Shown piece by piece: positions 56,587 to 64,000 of a stretch of 64,000 nt of DNA. The stretch is taken from contig DEYP01000027.1 in NCBI GenBank assembly GCA_002364615.1, positions 36,868 to 100,867 of the forward strand, written 5' to 3'. The DNA is from Arsukibacterium sp. UBA3155. Its GTDB lineage: Bacteria > Pseudomonadota > Gammaproteobacteria > Enterobacterales > Alteromonadaceae. How positions within the stretch are numbered: position 1 is the stretch's first letter; each line of letters opens with the position of its first letter. Under the pieces are notes generated by a model, which saw only the letters and a list, made by a program, of their open reading frames with translations, made no database searches and had not been told where the DNA came from. The position numbers were made by a program, and so were the translations under genes.

Positions 56587-59500
56587 CTAATTTTTTAACT
56601 CTGCTACGGCATGCAGTATACGCTTTACCGACACCGGATAAGGCGTGCCTAATTGCTGAGCATGTAGTGATACCTTAAGTTCCTGCAACATCCAGTAAAT
56701 GTCCTGCAGTGGCGCGGGTACAATGGCTGCGCCAGCGTATTTTCCCAATAAGTTGTTATAAGCATCTGCTGCTTTTTGATACTCATGCATCAATAACCGG
56801 TCTCGTTGTGGATCAACCGGTAACTTTTCCAACCGTTTTAACATGGCTTGTAAATAGCGGAGAATATCGGCTAACCGGGCCGCACCGTGGCTGCTGACAA
56901 AACCTTTAAAGACTAATTCATTCAGTTGCTGCTTAATATCGCCCTGTGATTGAATATGCGCTAAATCCACTTTGCCTTTTAAACGCTTCTGGATATCGTG
57001 GCCAAGCGTTAAAATTTGTTCAACCTGCAATGCTATGGCCACGACTGTATCACCCAGTTCGGCTCTGACTTTTTCGCGCAGCACATTAAATTGTTGATCA
57101 GTGGTGGGCAAAGCATCTTTTGCAATCAATGCATCAACACCGGCAGCTATGCAGTCGTCAATTAGCTCCAGCACCCGGCCAAACGGATTAAAATACAAAC
57201 CTAATTTTGCTTTATTAGGTAACGACTCCTGCAAGTACTTGACCGGTGACGGCACGTTTAGCAGTAGTAAACGCCTTAGCCCCTGTAACGTCACTTGCCT
57301 TGCCTGTTGCGGATTATCTAACAGCTTAATTGAAACCGAATCGCGCTCGTCAACCAGGGCTGGAAACGCTTTAATTTCGTATCCTGCCTGTAATTTAACA
57401 TACTCTTCTGGCAGGGTTCCAAAGCTCCACTGCGTCAGGTTTTCCTGTTCAATGCCCTGCTCGGCTACCTGACTAAGACTTTGTTGCACCTCGCCTTGCA
57501 AACCCTGCTTTAACACCGTCAGAGACCGGCCTTGTTGCAGCGTTTTACCGGCTTCATCCACTACGTTAAAGTTCATGGTTAAATGCACAGGTATAGCGAA
57601 TAAATCCCAGGCATCATCCGGGATCGTCACGCCCGACATTCGCTTTAAACGCTGACTTACCACTTCAATGAGTTTGCCTTGCTCGGGCGCTATTAGCTGC
57701 ATTAACGCATCAGCATAGTTTGGCGCCGGCACAAAGTTTCGTCGATACTGCTTTGGTAGCGCTTTGATTAACGCCACCAGCAGTTCATGGCGTAGTGCCG
57801 GAATAAGCCAGTCAAAACCGCTGTCCTCTATCTGATTGAGTAATGCCAGCGGTATAATGACACTAATGCCATCATCCGGCTCGCCCGGTGCAAAATGATA
57901 GTTCAGCGGCAAGGTGACGTTACCCTGATGCCAGCTCTCAGGAAACTTATCGGCCGTAATATCGCTGGTATCACGATTAAGCAGACTGTCGGGATCAAAG
58001 TTTAAAAAATCAGGATCAGCTGCGCGTTGCTTTTTCCACCACTTTGCAAAATCGATGCGGTTATTTGCCCACTGTGGGATTTTCTCTGCATAAAAGGTGG
58101 CCAGGGTATCTTCATCAACCAGAATATCCCGTCGACGCGATTTTTCCTCCAGTGCCGTCACATCGTCAATTAATCGCTGGTTAAAACTCAAAAATGCGTC
58201 GTTAGTGCCTAACTCCTGATTAACCAGTGCCTCGCGGATAAAAATGCTATGAGACACCGCTTCATCTATTTTACTGTATAGCACGGCCCGTTTTGGCACG
58301 ATAACCAGGCCATAGAGCGATACTTGTTCAAATGCTACCACCGCACCACGTTTTTTCTCCCAATGCGGCTCGCTGTAACTACGGCTGACTAAATGAGCTG
58401 CCAGTGGCTCAATCCACTCTGGTTCAATTTTTGCCAGACTACGGGCATAAAGTTTACTGGTTTCCACCCATTCTGCCGCCATTACCCATTTGGGCTTGCG
58501 CTTGAACAGGTGACTACCCGGAAAGGCATAAAAGCGCGTTTGCCGTGGTCCCAGGTAATCGGCCTCTGTATCCTTAAATCCCACCTGTCCGAGTAAACCG
58601 GTAAGCAATGCACTATGCAATTGCTGATAGCCTGGCGGGCTGCTATTGAGGTTAAGCCCTTGCTCTTTTGCTAATTGGCGTAGTTGGCTAACTAAATCCT
58701 GCCACTCCCTGACGCGCAGATAGTTCAAAAATTCCTGGCGGCATAACCGCCTGAATTGATTATTGCTCAGCTCATCCTGCTGTTGTTGCAAATATGCCCA
58801 CAGTTTTAACCAACTGCTGAAATCCGAGTCGGGATCGGCGAAGCGACTATGGCATTCATCGGCTTTCTGTTGCTTGTCCAGCGGCCGTTCGCGCGCGTCC
58901 TGAATTGATAGCGCTGCAACAACTACCAGCACTTCCTGCAGCGCCGCAGTGCTGCTTGCCGCCACCACCATCCTGGCCAGCCGTGGATCGATAGGTAGTC
59001 GGGCGAGTTGTTTGCCAAGAGCCGTTAAGCTTAATTTTTGTTTGCCACGCTGGGGCTCTATTGCACCGAGCTCTTCCAGCAATTTGATACCGTCATTAAC
59101 AAAACGGCTATCTGGGCGCTGTAAAAACGGGAAAGCGTCAATATCGCCAAGCCCCAGAGCCAGCATTTGCATGATAACGGAGGCTAAATTGGTCCGCAGG
59201 ATCTCCGGATCCGTAAACTCCGGCCGACCAATAAAATCTTCTTCGCTGTACAACCGGATACAAATACCTGCGGCCACCCGGCCACATCGTCCCTTGCGTT
59301 GGTTGGCACTAGCCTGGCTAATGGCCTCGATAGGCAGTTGCTGTACTTTTGAGCGGTAGCTGTAGCGGGATAACCGCGCCGTACCAGGGTCAATAACGTA
59401 GCGTATACCCGGCACCGTCAATGAGGTTTCAGCAACGTTCGTTGCCAACACTATTCGCCGTCCGGTATGGCCCTGAAATATCCGGTTTTGTTCTGCAGCA

Positions 59501-60480
59501 CTTAATCTGGCATATAGCGGCAATACTTCGGTGTGGGGTAGCTTGAGCTTCTCCAGCGCATCGGCAGTATCCCGTATTTCGCGTTCACCGTTTAAAAAAA
59601 TCAGAATGTCGCCTGGCGGCTCCCGGTACAATTCTTCCACCGCATCAAAAATGCCTTGCAACTGATCGGCATCTTTATCCTCTTGCTCAGTAAACGGACG
59701 GTATCGGGTTTCCACCGGATAGGTACGGCCAGACACTTCAATAATCGGCGCATCAAAAAAGTGTTTTGAGAAACGTTGCGGGTCAATAGTGGCCGAGGTA
59801 ATAATCAGCTTTAGATCCGGCCGCTTTGGTAACAACTGCTTTAAATAACCCAATAAAAAGTCGATATTGAGGCTGCGCTCGTGGGCTTCATCAATGATGA
59901 TAGTATCGTACTGATTTAAGAAGCGATCTTGCTGCATTTCCGCCAGCAACACCCCGTCTGTCATCAGTTTTACCAACGTCTGATTTGTGGTGTGATCGCC
60001 AAAACGGATTTTATATCCGACCTGCTGGCCGGCCTGACAATTAAGCTCCTGTGCTATGCGATCCGCAACACTTCGCGCCGCCAATCGCCGTGGTTGAGTA
60101 TGGCCAATAGTGCCGGCTACGCCGCGCCCAAGTTCAAGGCATATTTTTGGTATTTGCGTGGTTTTGCCCGAACCCGTTTCACCAGCAATAATGACCACCT
60201 GGTTGGCAGCAATGGCAGCTTTAATATCCTCTTTACTGGCAGCAACAGGCAACTCCGGCGGGTAACTAATCGCTGGAATAGCGGCTTGACGCTGTTGTCG
60301 CTGGACCACAGAACGCTGAATATCCGCCGCTATTTTTTGCAACACCGGTTGCAGTTCGGCGTTCCCGCTGATTTTTTTACAGTTCGCCAGGCGACGACGC
60401 AGCCTGAATTGATCCTGCAGCAGGCAATCGTTAAGTTGGGAATATAAAGATGAAACAGTTACTATGGGCTCAACAGACAA
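56587..60480 (-). CDS. hrpA: ATP-dependent RNA helicase HrpA
   Basis: A large DEAH-box helicase, 1297 aa (E. coli 1300 aa), involved in mRNA processing and, in recent work on enteric relatives, rescue of collided ribosomes. Walker A is GETGSGKTT (100-108), DEAH is at 197-200, motif III is SATID and motif VI is QRKGRCGRVA. An OB region and the long C-terminal DUF3418-type domain are intact. The start is TTG at 60478-60480; GAGGG 7 nt upstream is its ribosome site and alignment with E. coli HrpA supports it. That ribosome site lies in the right arm of a hairpin (60482-60511). Confidence 0.96.
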   Translation of the reverse strand: MSVEPIVTVSSLYSQLNDCLLQDQFRLRRRLANCKKISGNAELQPVLQKIAADIQRSVVQRQQRQAAIPAISYPPELPVAASKEDIKAAIAANQVVIIAGETGSGKTTQIPKICLELGRGVAGTIGHTQPRRLAARSVADRIAQELNCQAGQQVGYKIRFGDHTTNQTLVKLMTDGVLLAEMQQDRFLNQYDTIIIDEAHERSLNIDFLLGYLKQLLPKRPDLKLIITSATIDPQRFSKHFFDAPIIEVSGRTYPVETRYRPFTEQEDKDADQLQGIFDAVEELYREPPGDILIFLNGEREIRDTADALEKLKLPHTEVLPLYARLSAAEQNRIFQGHTGRRIVLATNVAETSLTVPGIRYVIDPGTARLSRYSYRSKVQQLPIEAISQASANQRKGRCGRVAAGICIRLYSEEDFIGRPEFTDPEILRTNLASVIMQMLALGLGDIDAFPFLQRPDSRFVNDGIKLLEELGAIEPQRGKQKLSLTALGKQLARLPIDPRLARMVVAASSTAALQEVLVVVAALSIQDARERPLDKQQKADECHSRFADPDSDFSSWLKLWAYLQQQQDELSNNQFRRLCRQEFLNYLRVREWQDLVSQLRQLAKEQGLNLNSSPPGYQQLHSALLTGLLGQVGFKDTEADYLGPRQTRFYAFPGSHLFKRKPKWVMAAEWVETSKLYARSLAKIEPEWIEPLAAHLVSRSYSEPHWEKKRGAVVAFEQVSLYGLVIVPKRAVLYSKIDEAVSHSIFIREALVNQELGTNDAFLSFNQRLIDDVTALEEKSRRRDILVDEDTLATFYAEKIPQWANNRIDFAKWWKKQRAADPDFLNFDPDSLLNRDTSDITADKFPESWHQGNVTLPLNYHFAPGEPDDGISVIIPLALLNQIEDSGFDWLIPALRHELLVALIKALPKQYRRNFVPAPNYADALMQLIAPEQGKLIEVVSQRLKRMSGVTIPDDAWDLFAIPVHLTMNFNVVDEAGKTLQQGRSLTVLKQGLQGEVQQSLSQVAEQGIEQENLTQWSFGTLPEEYVKLQAGYEIKAFPALVDERDSVSIKLLDNPQQARQVTLQGLRRLLLLNVPSPVKYLQESLPNKAKLGLYFNPFGRVLELIDDCIAAGVDALIAKDALPTTDQQFNVLREKVRAELGDTVVAIALQVEQILTLGHDIQKRLKGKVDLAHIQSQGDIKQQLNELVFKGFVSSHGAARLADILRYLQAMLKRLEKLPVDPQRDRLLMHEYQKAADAYNNLLGKYAGAAIVPAPLQDIYWMLQELKVSLHAQQLGTPYPVSVKRILHAVAELKN

Positions 60481-60481
60481 A

Positions 60482-60511
60482 ATAACACCCTCAGAAATCA
60501 GAGGGCGTTAT
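60482..60511 (-). promoter_or_regulatory. Hairpin covering the hrpA ribosome binding site
   Basis: On the minus strand the 11-nt arms ATAACGCCCTC and GAGGGTGTTAT (one mismatch) enclose an 8-nt loop. The 3' arm contains GAGGG, the only plausible ribosome site for the hrpA TTG start. A short TTTT follows, so it also looks like a terminator of the upstream CBS gene. Either reading would limit hrpA expression. Confidence 0.6.
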
Positions 60512-60542
60512 GCTACCAAGCTAGCGGGGTTTAGGTCTAGCG

Positions 60543-60962
60543 TTATACAACGCGTCGATAGTGAGAATGTAATTCTTTGTCAATTGCAGCTAACACGTCA
60601 GACCGGGTAATAATACCCAGTAATCCGCCATTATCATCCACTACCGGATAAAGCTTGGGCTTTGTTTTAAGCATCATCTGGGCTAGGTCGATAATGCCGT
60701 CATACGGCTTTACTGTTAATACCTCAGCGTTCATCACATCGCTGACCCGGGCTGATTGCTGATCATGGTAAGTTGACATCAGCATTCTGGCCAGACAATC
60801 CTGCTCAGAAACGAAACCGACAATTCTGTTGCTGGTGTCAACGACGGGCCCACCGGTCTGGCGGCCTTTAATCAGCAAAGCCACTGCCATTTCAACCGGC
60901 ATATCAACCGTAAACGTTACCGGATGACGATGCATATAGTCAGCTACTTTCAGTAAGTCCAT
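60543..60962 (-). CDS. CBS-domain pair protein
   Basis: A 139-aa protein made only of two CBS domains. The first is at about 9-65 (VADYMHRHPVTFTVDMPVEM, GGPVVDTSNRIVGFVSEQD) and the second at about 75-130 (VSDVMNAEVLTVKPYDGI, LYPVVDDNGGLLGIITRSDV). Such pairs sense adenosine nucleotides and regulate partners; the partner is not identifiable here. It is upstream of hrpA on the same strand, separated by the hairpin. Confidence 0.9.
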   Translation of the reverse strand: MDLLKVADYMHRHPVTFTVDMPVEMAVALLIKGRQTGGPVVDTSNRIVGFVSEQDCLARMLMSTYHDQQSARVSDVMNAEVLTVKPYDGIIDLAQMMLKTKPKLYPVVDDNGGLLGIITRSDVLAAIDKELHSHYRRVV

Positions 60963-61025
60963 ACGTTCCCCTCTAATCCATCCAACTTAAGGCTGCACCT
61001 GTTAATTAGTCTAGCCAATAATGAT

Positions 61026-62051
61026 TTAATTGCCCGCTTTTTCACTTTCATCGGCGAATATTTCAATTACTGTACCAGCCTGGTCACGCTTAGCCCGATA
61101 CATTCCTGGCGTGTTAAATGCCCAGCTAAGCTCGCCCTGTGCATCCACTACAATAACACCACCGGTCCCGCCTGCTTGTAATAACTCTGCAATAACTTCT
61201 TTGGCGGCCAGCGCTGCATTTTTACCCTGATATTTAACCCTGGCACAGATATCTGACGCCACATTGTAGCGAATAAAATACTCACCATGGCCGGTGCCCG
61301 AGACGGCACAACTGGTATTGTCGGCAAAGTTACCTGCGCCAAGTACCGGAACATCGCCCACCCGGCCCCAACGTTTCGCGGTCATACCACCGGTTGACGT
61401 TGCTGCAGCAAGGTTGCCTTTACTATCAATCGCAACTGCGCCAACAGTGCCCATTTTCCAGTTTGGATCAGGCACAATTGCTGCCTGATGTGGCAAGGGT
61501 TGCTGGGCCTGCTTGGCCCGCTTTAATGCTTCATAGCGAAACTCGGTATTAAAATAGCGGTTATCTACTTGCTCTAACTGTTGGGCGAGTGCAAATTGTT
61601 CTGCGCCCTTGCCCGTTAACATGACATGATCAGATTTCTCCATCACCGCGCGGGCAAGTAAAATTGGATTTTTTACTGTGGTAACACTGGCAACCGCACC
61701 GGCATTCCGATCGTGACCTGTCATTATGGCGGCGTCCAGTTCATGGGTTTCATCCCAGGTATACACCGCGCCTTTTCCGGCATTGAACAAGGGGGAATTC
61801 TCCAGCACGGTAACAGCAAGCGTTACAGCATCCAGGCTACTGCCCCCTGCAGCAAGTAATTCATACCCTTTGTTTACAGCCTCAGCTAAGGTAGCTTCGT
61901 AGTGTTTTTGCTGCTCGTTGCTCATCTGACTGCGTTCAATAGTGCCGGCGCCGCCGTGTATAACGATACCAACAGGCACATCAGCAACCGCATAACTTGC
62001 AGTAACAGCCGCCAGACTCAACGAGACAGCTTGTATTAGTGTTAACTTCAT
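61026..62051 (-). CDS. iaaA: Exported isoaspartyl peptidase / plant-type L-asparaginase
   Basis: An Ntn hydrolase that cleaves beta-aspartyl dipeptides and asparagine after autocleavage. It is 341 aa with a signal peptide (about 1-23, ending YAVA), so it is periplasmic. IHGGAGTIER near residue 31 and GTVGAVAIDSKGNLAAATST, with the autocleavage nucleophile Thr202, are intact; GTGHGEYFIR is the downstream oxyanion region. It is unrelated to AnsA at 34398. It appears to be monocistronic. Confidence 0.94.
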   Translation of the reverse strand: MKLTLIQAVSLSLAAVTASYAVADVPVGIVIHGGAGTIERSQMSNEQQKHYEATLAEAVNKGYELLAAGGSSLDAVTLAVTVLENSPLFNAGKGAVYTWDETHELDAAIMTGHDRNAGAVASVTTVKNPILLARAVMEKSDHVMLTGKGAEQFALAQQLEQVDNRYFNTEFRYEALKRAKQAQQPLPHQAAIVPDPNWKMGTVGAVAIDSKGNLAAATSTGGMTAKRWGRVGDVPVLGAGNFADNTSCAVSGTGHGEYFIRYNVASDICARVKYQGKNAALAAKEVIAELLQAGGTGGVIVVDAQGELSWAFNTPGMYRAKRDQAGTVIEIFADESEKAGN

Positions 62052-62195
62052 ATCGAGAACCTTATCTTATTTGTTGTCTTTAAGACTATGCTGCCTTAGC
62101 CAATTAGTCGAAGCTAAACTCGATAAAACCGCGTAGCACTGCGACAAGCGCTCAGATATTTTATAGCACTTAACGGATGCAGCCAGATAGCAACT

Positions 62196-62204
62196 TGCTA
62201 TAAT
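62196..62204 (+). promoter_or_regulatory. Extended -10 promoter of sbcB
   Basis: TGCTATAAT is a perfect extended -10 (TGN-TATAAT). There is no good -35, as is usual for this class. Transcription would begin near 62211. The upstream in-frame ATG at 62203 overlaps this -10, so it cannot start the protein from this transcript. Confidence 0.65.
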
Positions 62205-62235
62205 GTCTGAAATTTTTATCGCAAAGTATCTACTT

Positions 62236-63666
62236 ATGACCGATGCCAGTCTGTATTTTTATGATTTTGAAACCTGGGGCGCAGATCCAAAACGCGATCG
62301 TCCCGCGCAATTTGCGGGTATTCGTACTGATTTGGAATTAAATGTTATCAGTGAGCCCGACGTGTGGTACTGCCAGCTGGCAAATGATTATTTGCCCCAT
62401 CCGCAAGCGGCGTTAATTACCGGACTTACCCCGCAACTTTGCAATAAAAAAGGCCTGAGCGAAACCGATTTTATGCAGAAAATAGCGGAACGGTTTAGTG
62501 AAGCGAACACCTGCGTTCTGGGTTATAACAGTTTGCGCTTTGATGACGAGGTAACACGCTACAGTTTATACCGTAATTTTTATGAGCCGTACGGCCGGGA
62601 ATGGCAACATGGTAACAGCCGCTGGGATTTAATTGATGTGGTTCGCGCGTGTTATGCGCTGCGACCAGAGGGTATCAACTGGCCGCTTCGTGACGACGGC
62701 AGCCCAAGCTTTAAACTGGAGCATTTAACCGAAGCCAATGATCTGACACATAGCAAGGCACACGATGCGTTGTCAGATGTGTATGCCACTATCGCTATTG
62801 CAAAGTTAATTAAAGAAAAGCAGCCTAAACTGTTTAGCTATTTATTTGAGCTTCGTAAAAAAAATAAGGTTAGCGAACTGATAGATGTGGCAGGGCTAAC
62901 ACCACTGGTGCATGTGTCGTCTAAGTTTCCTGCAGGCTCAGGCTGTGTTAGCTGGATAGTGCCACTGGCCTTTCACCCTACCAACAAAAATGCGGTGATT
63001 TGCTACAATCTGCAGGCTGATCCTAAACCGTTACTAGATGATGATCTGGCAACGCTCACCACCAAACTTTATACCCGCAGTATTGATTTGGCCGAAGGTG
63101 AACAGCGGCTTGGCTTAAAATTAATTCATTTAAACAAATGCCCGGTGCTGGCTAATGCTAAAACACTCAGTGTCGAGCGTGCGACTGAACTGGGTATAAA
63201 CCGCGCACAATGCCTTGATCATCTTGAATGGTTTAAACAACATCGGCAGTTGCAACAAAAAGTGCTGGATTTATACCAACAACCGTCTGATTATCCGAGT
63301 GAAACCAATCCAGATTATCAGCTTTACAGTGGTTTTATCAGTGATGCAGATAAACACAAAATGCAGCAGCTGCATAGCTTGCCCCCAGAGCAACTAGGCA
63401 TAAATGCCCCACTTTTTGCTGATGAGCGCTTAAACAGTTTATTGTTTTTGTACCGGGCACGGAACTATCCACAAAGCCTGAATGATACTGAACAGCAAAA
63501 ATGGCAACGCTATCGAACTGATAAACTGATGCATGGCGTGGACAATCCCAACCTGACCATGGAAGCCTTCAGCCTGGTACTGGAGAACCTGGCACATGAA
63601 CATGCCAGTGATGAGCAAAAAATGAAGATTTTAAAAGCATTGTATTTGCATGTACAAAATTTGTAA
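62236..63666 (+). CDS. sbcB: Exodeoxyribonuclease I
   Basis: A 3'-5' single-strand DNA exonuclease of the DEDDh family, active in mismatch repair and recombination. It is 476 aa from the ATG at 62236 (E. coli 475 aa). FYDFETWGADPKRDRPAQFA near residue 7 holds the first Asp and Glu. VLGYNSLRFDDEV holds the next Asp, and SKAHDALSDVYAT near residue 177 holds the last His and Asp. The SH3-like and helical C-terminal domains are complete. The longer frame from 62203 is rejected because of the promoter overlap. Confidence 0.96.
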   Translation: MTDASLYFYDFETWGADPKRDRPAQFAGIRTDLELNVISEPDVWYCQLANDYLPHPQAALITGLTPQLCNKKGLSETDFMQKIAERFSEANTCVLGYNSLRFDDEVTRYSLYRNFYEPYGREWQHGNSRWDLIDVVRACYALRPEGINWPLRDDGSPSFKLEHLTEANDLTHSKAHDALSDVYATIAIAKLIKEKQPKLFSYLFELRKKNKVSELIDVAGLTPLVHVSSKFPAGSGCVSWIVPLAFHPTNKNAVICYNLQADPKPLLDDDLATLTTKLYTRSIDLAEGEQRLGLKLIHLNKCPVLANAKTLSVERATELGINRAQCLDHLEWFKQHRQLQQKVLDLYQQPSDYPSETNPDYQLYSGFISDADKHKMQQLHSLPPEQLGINAPLFADERLNSLLFLYRARNYPQSLNDTEQQKWQRYRTDKLMHGVDNPNLTMEAFSLVLENLAHEHASDEQKMKILKALYLHVQNL

Positions 63667-64000
63667 CGCAAGCTTACATCAAAGAACAATACAGTAGATC
63701 TCAGCAAATTAAACAGCCCTTCTCGATATCAATATCGAATGGCGACAAAACTGCCGGGAGCAGTTTTGGACTGCCGCAGGCAGGTCACAATGGGACGAGC
63801 CCCAGGGATGGGGCAAGCAATGCCACCAGCACAGCGCTGTGGCTGGCGTGGGAGTGTCGTACCAGCGGTGTACTACATTGCTCAGCCCATCCCTGGGGTC
63901 GCCCTACTCTCGCATGGCGACTAAAACGCCGGGAGCGTTTTAGGACGTAGCGAAGCGACGGCCCGAAGGGCGAAATACAGGGAAGTGTTTCGCAATGCCA
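63667..64000. repeat. Gene-free block of nested hairpin repeats, cut by window end
   Basis: There is no protein gene here. From 63723 the block contains: the palindrome TCGATAT-CA-ATATCGA; a 33-bp unit (63739-63771) with hairpin arms AAAACTGC/GCAGTTTT around CGGGA; a CTGCC-GCA-GGCAG hairpin (63771-63783); a long imperfect inverted repeat whose cores CCCCAGGGATGGG (63800-63812) and CCCATCCCTGGGG (63886-63898) enclose a CCAGC-ACAGCGCTGT-GGCTGG palindrome; a second copy of the 33-bp unit (63914-63946) with arms CTAAAACGC/GCGTTTTAG around the same CGGGA; then GCCC-GAA-GGGC and GCGAAATAC/GTGTTTCGC hairpins. This is REP/BIME-like architecture; the family is not recognised. Confidence 0.7.

Noticed and set aside
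62203-62235. Upstream ATG for sbcB
   Set aside because: It overlaps a perfect extended -10 element, so it is not in the transcript; E. coli SbcB length fits the ATG at 62236.
63739-63924. 61-codon plus-strand open frame in the terminal repeats
   Set aside because: It lies wholly in inverted-repeat DNA, has no ribosome site, and its peptide mirrors the palindromes.
63739-63946. CRISPR array
   Set aside because: Only two related units, 175 bp apart, with changed stems and a structured non-spacer sequence between them; no cas genes in the window.

Overview
The window is a gene-dense chromosomal segment of a Gram-negative gammaproteobacterium. It carries 57 protein genes that I can support and one tRNA. 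The gene complement fits the Alteromonadales / Rheinheimera-Alishewanella-Arsukibacterium neighbourhood: PpsR, HtpX, YaeQ, YeaC, DUF2960, TIGR02647, SbcB, RlmI, HrpA, a CsgBAEFG curli operon and an isolated PEP-CTERM protein. The genus is an inference from protein resemblance. There is no phage, insertion sequence, CRISPR array or rRNA operon.

Layout. 1-2.9 kb: PEP-synthase regulator (cut by the window edge), class II DAHP synthase and a low-molecular-weight phosphatase. 3.0-7.3 kb: a complete curli module, csgBAEFG on the minus strand with a csgD-type regulator converging on it; the major curlin is unusually long (495 aa). 7.5-10 kb: a secreted subtilisin-family protease with P and PKD domains, divergent from curli. 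10.1-13.9 kb: a MoxR / DUF58 / transglutaminase operon. 13.9-17.4 kb: TIGR02647 protein, class V aminotransferase, HtpX, peptidase E. 17.5-22.7 kb: biotin genes bioBFCD divergent from bioA. 23-28 kb: asnS, a YdjA nitroreductase, glgC-glgA. 28.1-30.1 kb: an AT-rich island with a PEP-CTERM protein behind a candidate sigma-54 promoter, and a membrane protein I do not recognise. 30.2-40 kb: fadH, sppA-ansA, a DUF349 coiled-coil protein with yeaC, a zinc-ribbon membrane protein and an M14 carboxypeptidase. 40-47 kb: three EamA transporters, an acyltransferase, tRNA-Pro(GGG), an exported superoxide dismutase, YaeQ and a GST. 47-54.8 kb: mrp-dcd divergent from metG, an MFS permease, an unknown protein with a degenerate HD-like motif, and a PIG3 quinone oxidoreductase. 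54.9-63.7 kb: rlmI, a PilZ protein, hrpA, a CBS protein, an exported isoaspartyl peptidase and sbcB. 63.7-64 kb: a gene-free block of nested hairpin repeats that runs off the window.

Working themes. The curli genes form a self-contained amyloid secretion unit (nucleator, fibre subunit, chaperone, tether, outer-membrane channel) with its own regulator. The secreted protease and the PEP-CTERM protein add to the surface and exported inventory. Biotin synthesis is complete except for the pimeloyl-ACP esterase (BioH or equivalent). Several genes are better read from an internal start than from the longest frame; the start is argued in each entry.

Best candidates for something new: the nested, covarying hairpin repeats at the right edge; the sigma-54-type promoter on the lone PEP-CTERM gene; the oversized curlin beside a P-domain protease; an orphan promoter-palindrome-terminator unit at about 47.0-47.1 kb that could encode a roughly 60-nt RNA; a hairpin that appears to hold the hrpA ribosome binding site; and a 488-aa protein with an HD-GYP-like segment that has lost its metal ligands. 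I did not find a clear multi-gene system that I would call wholly undescribed.
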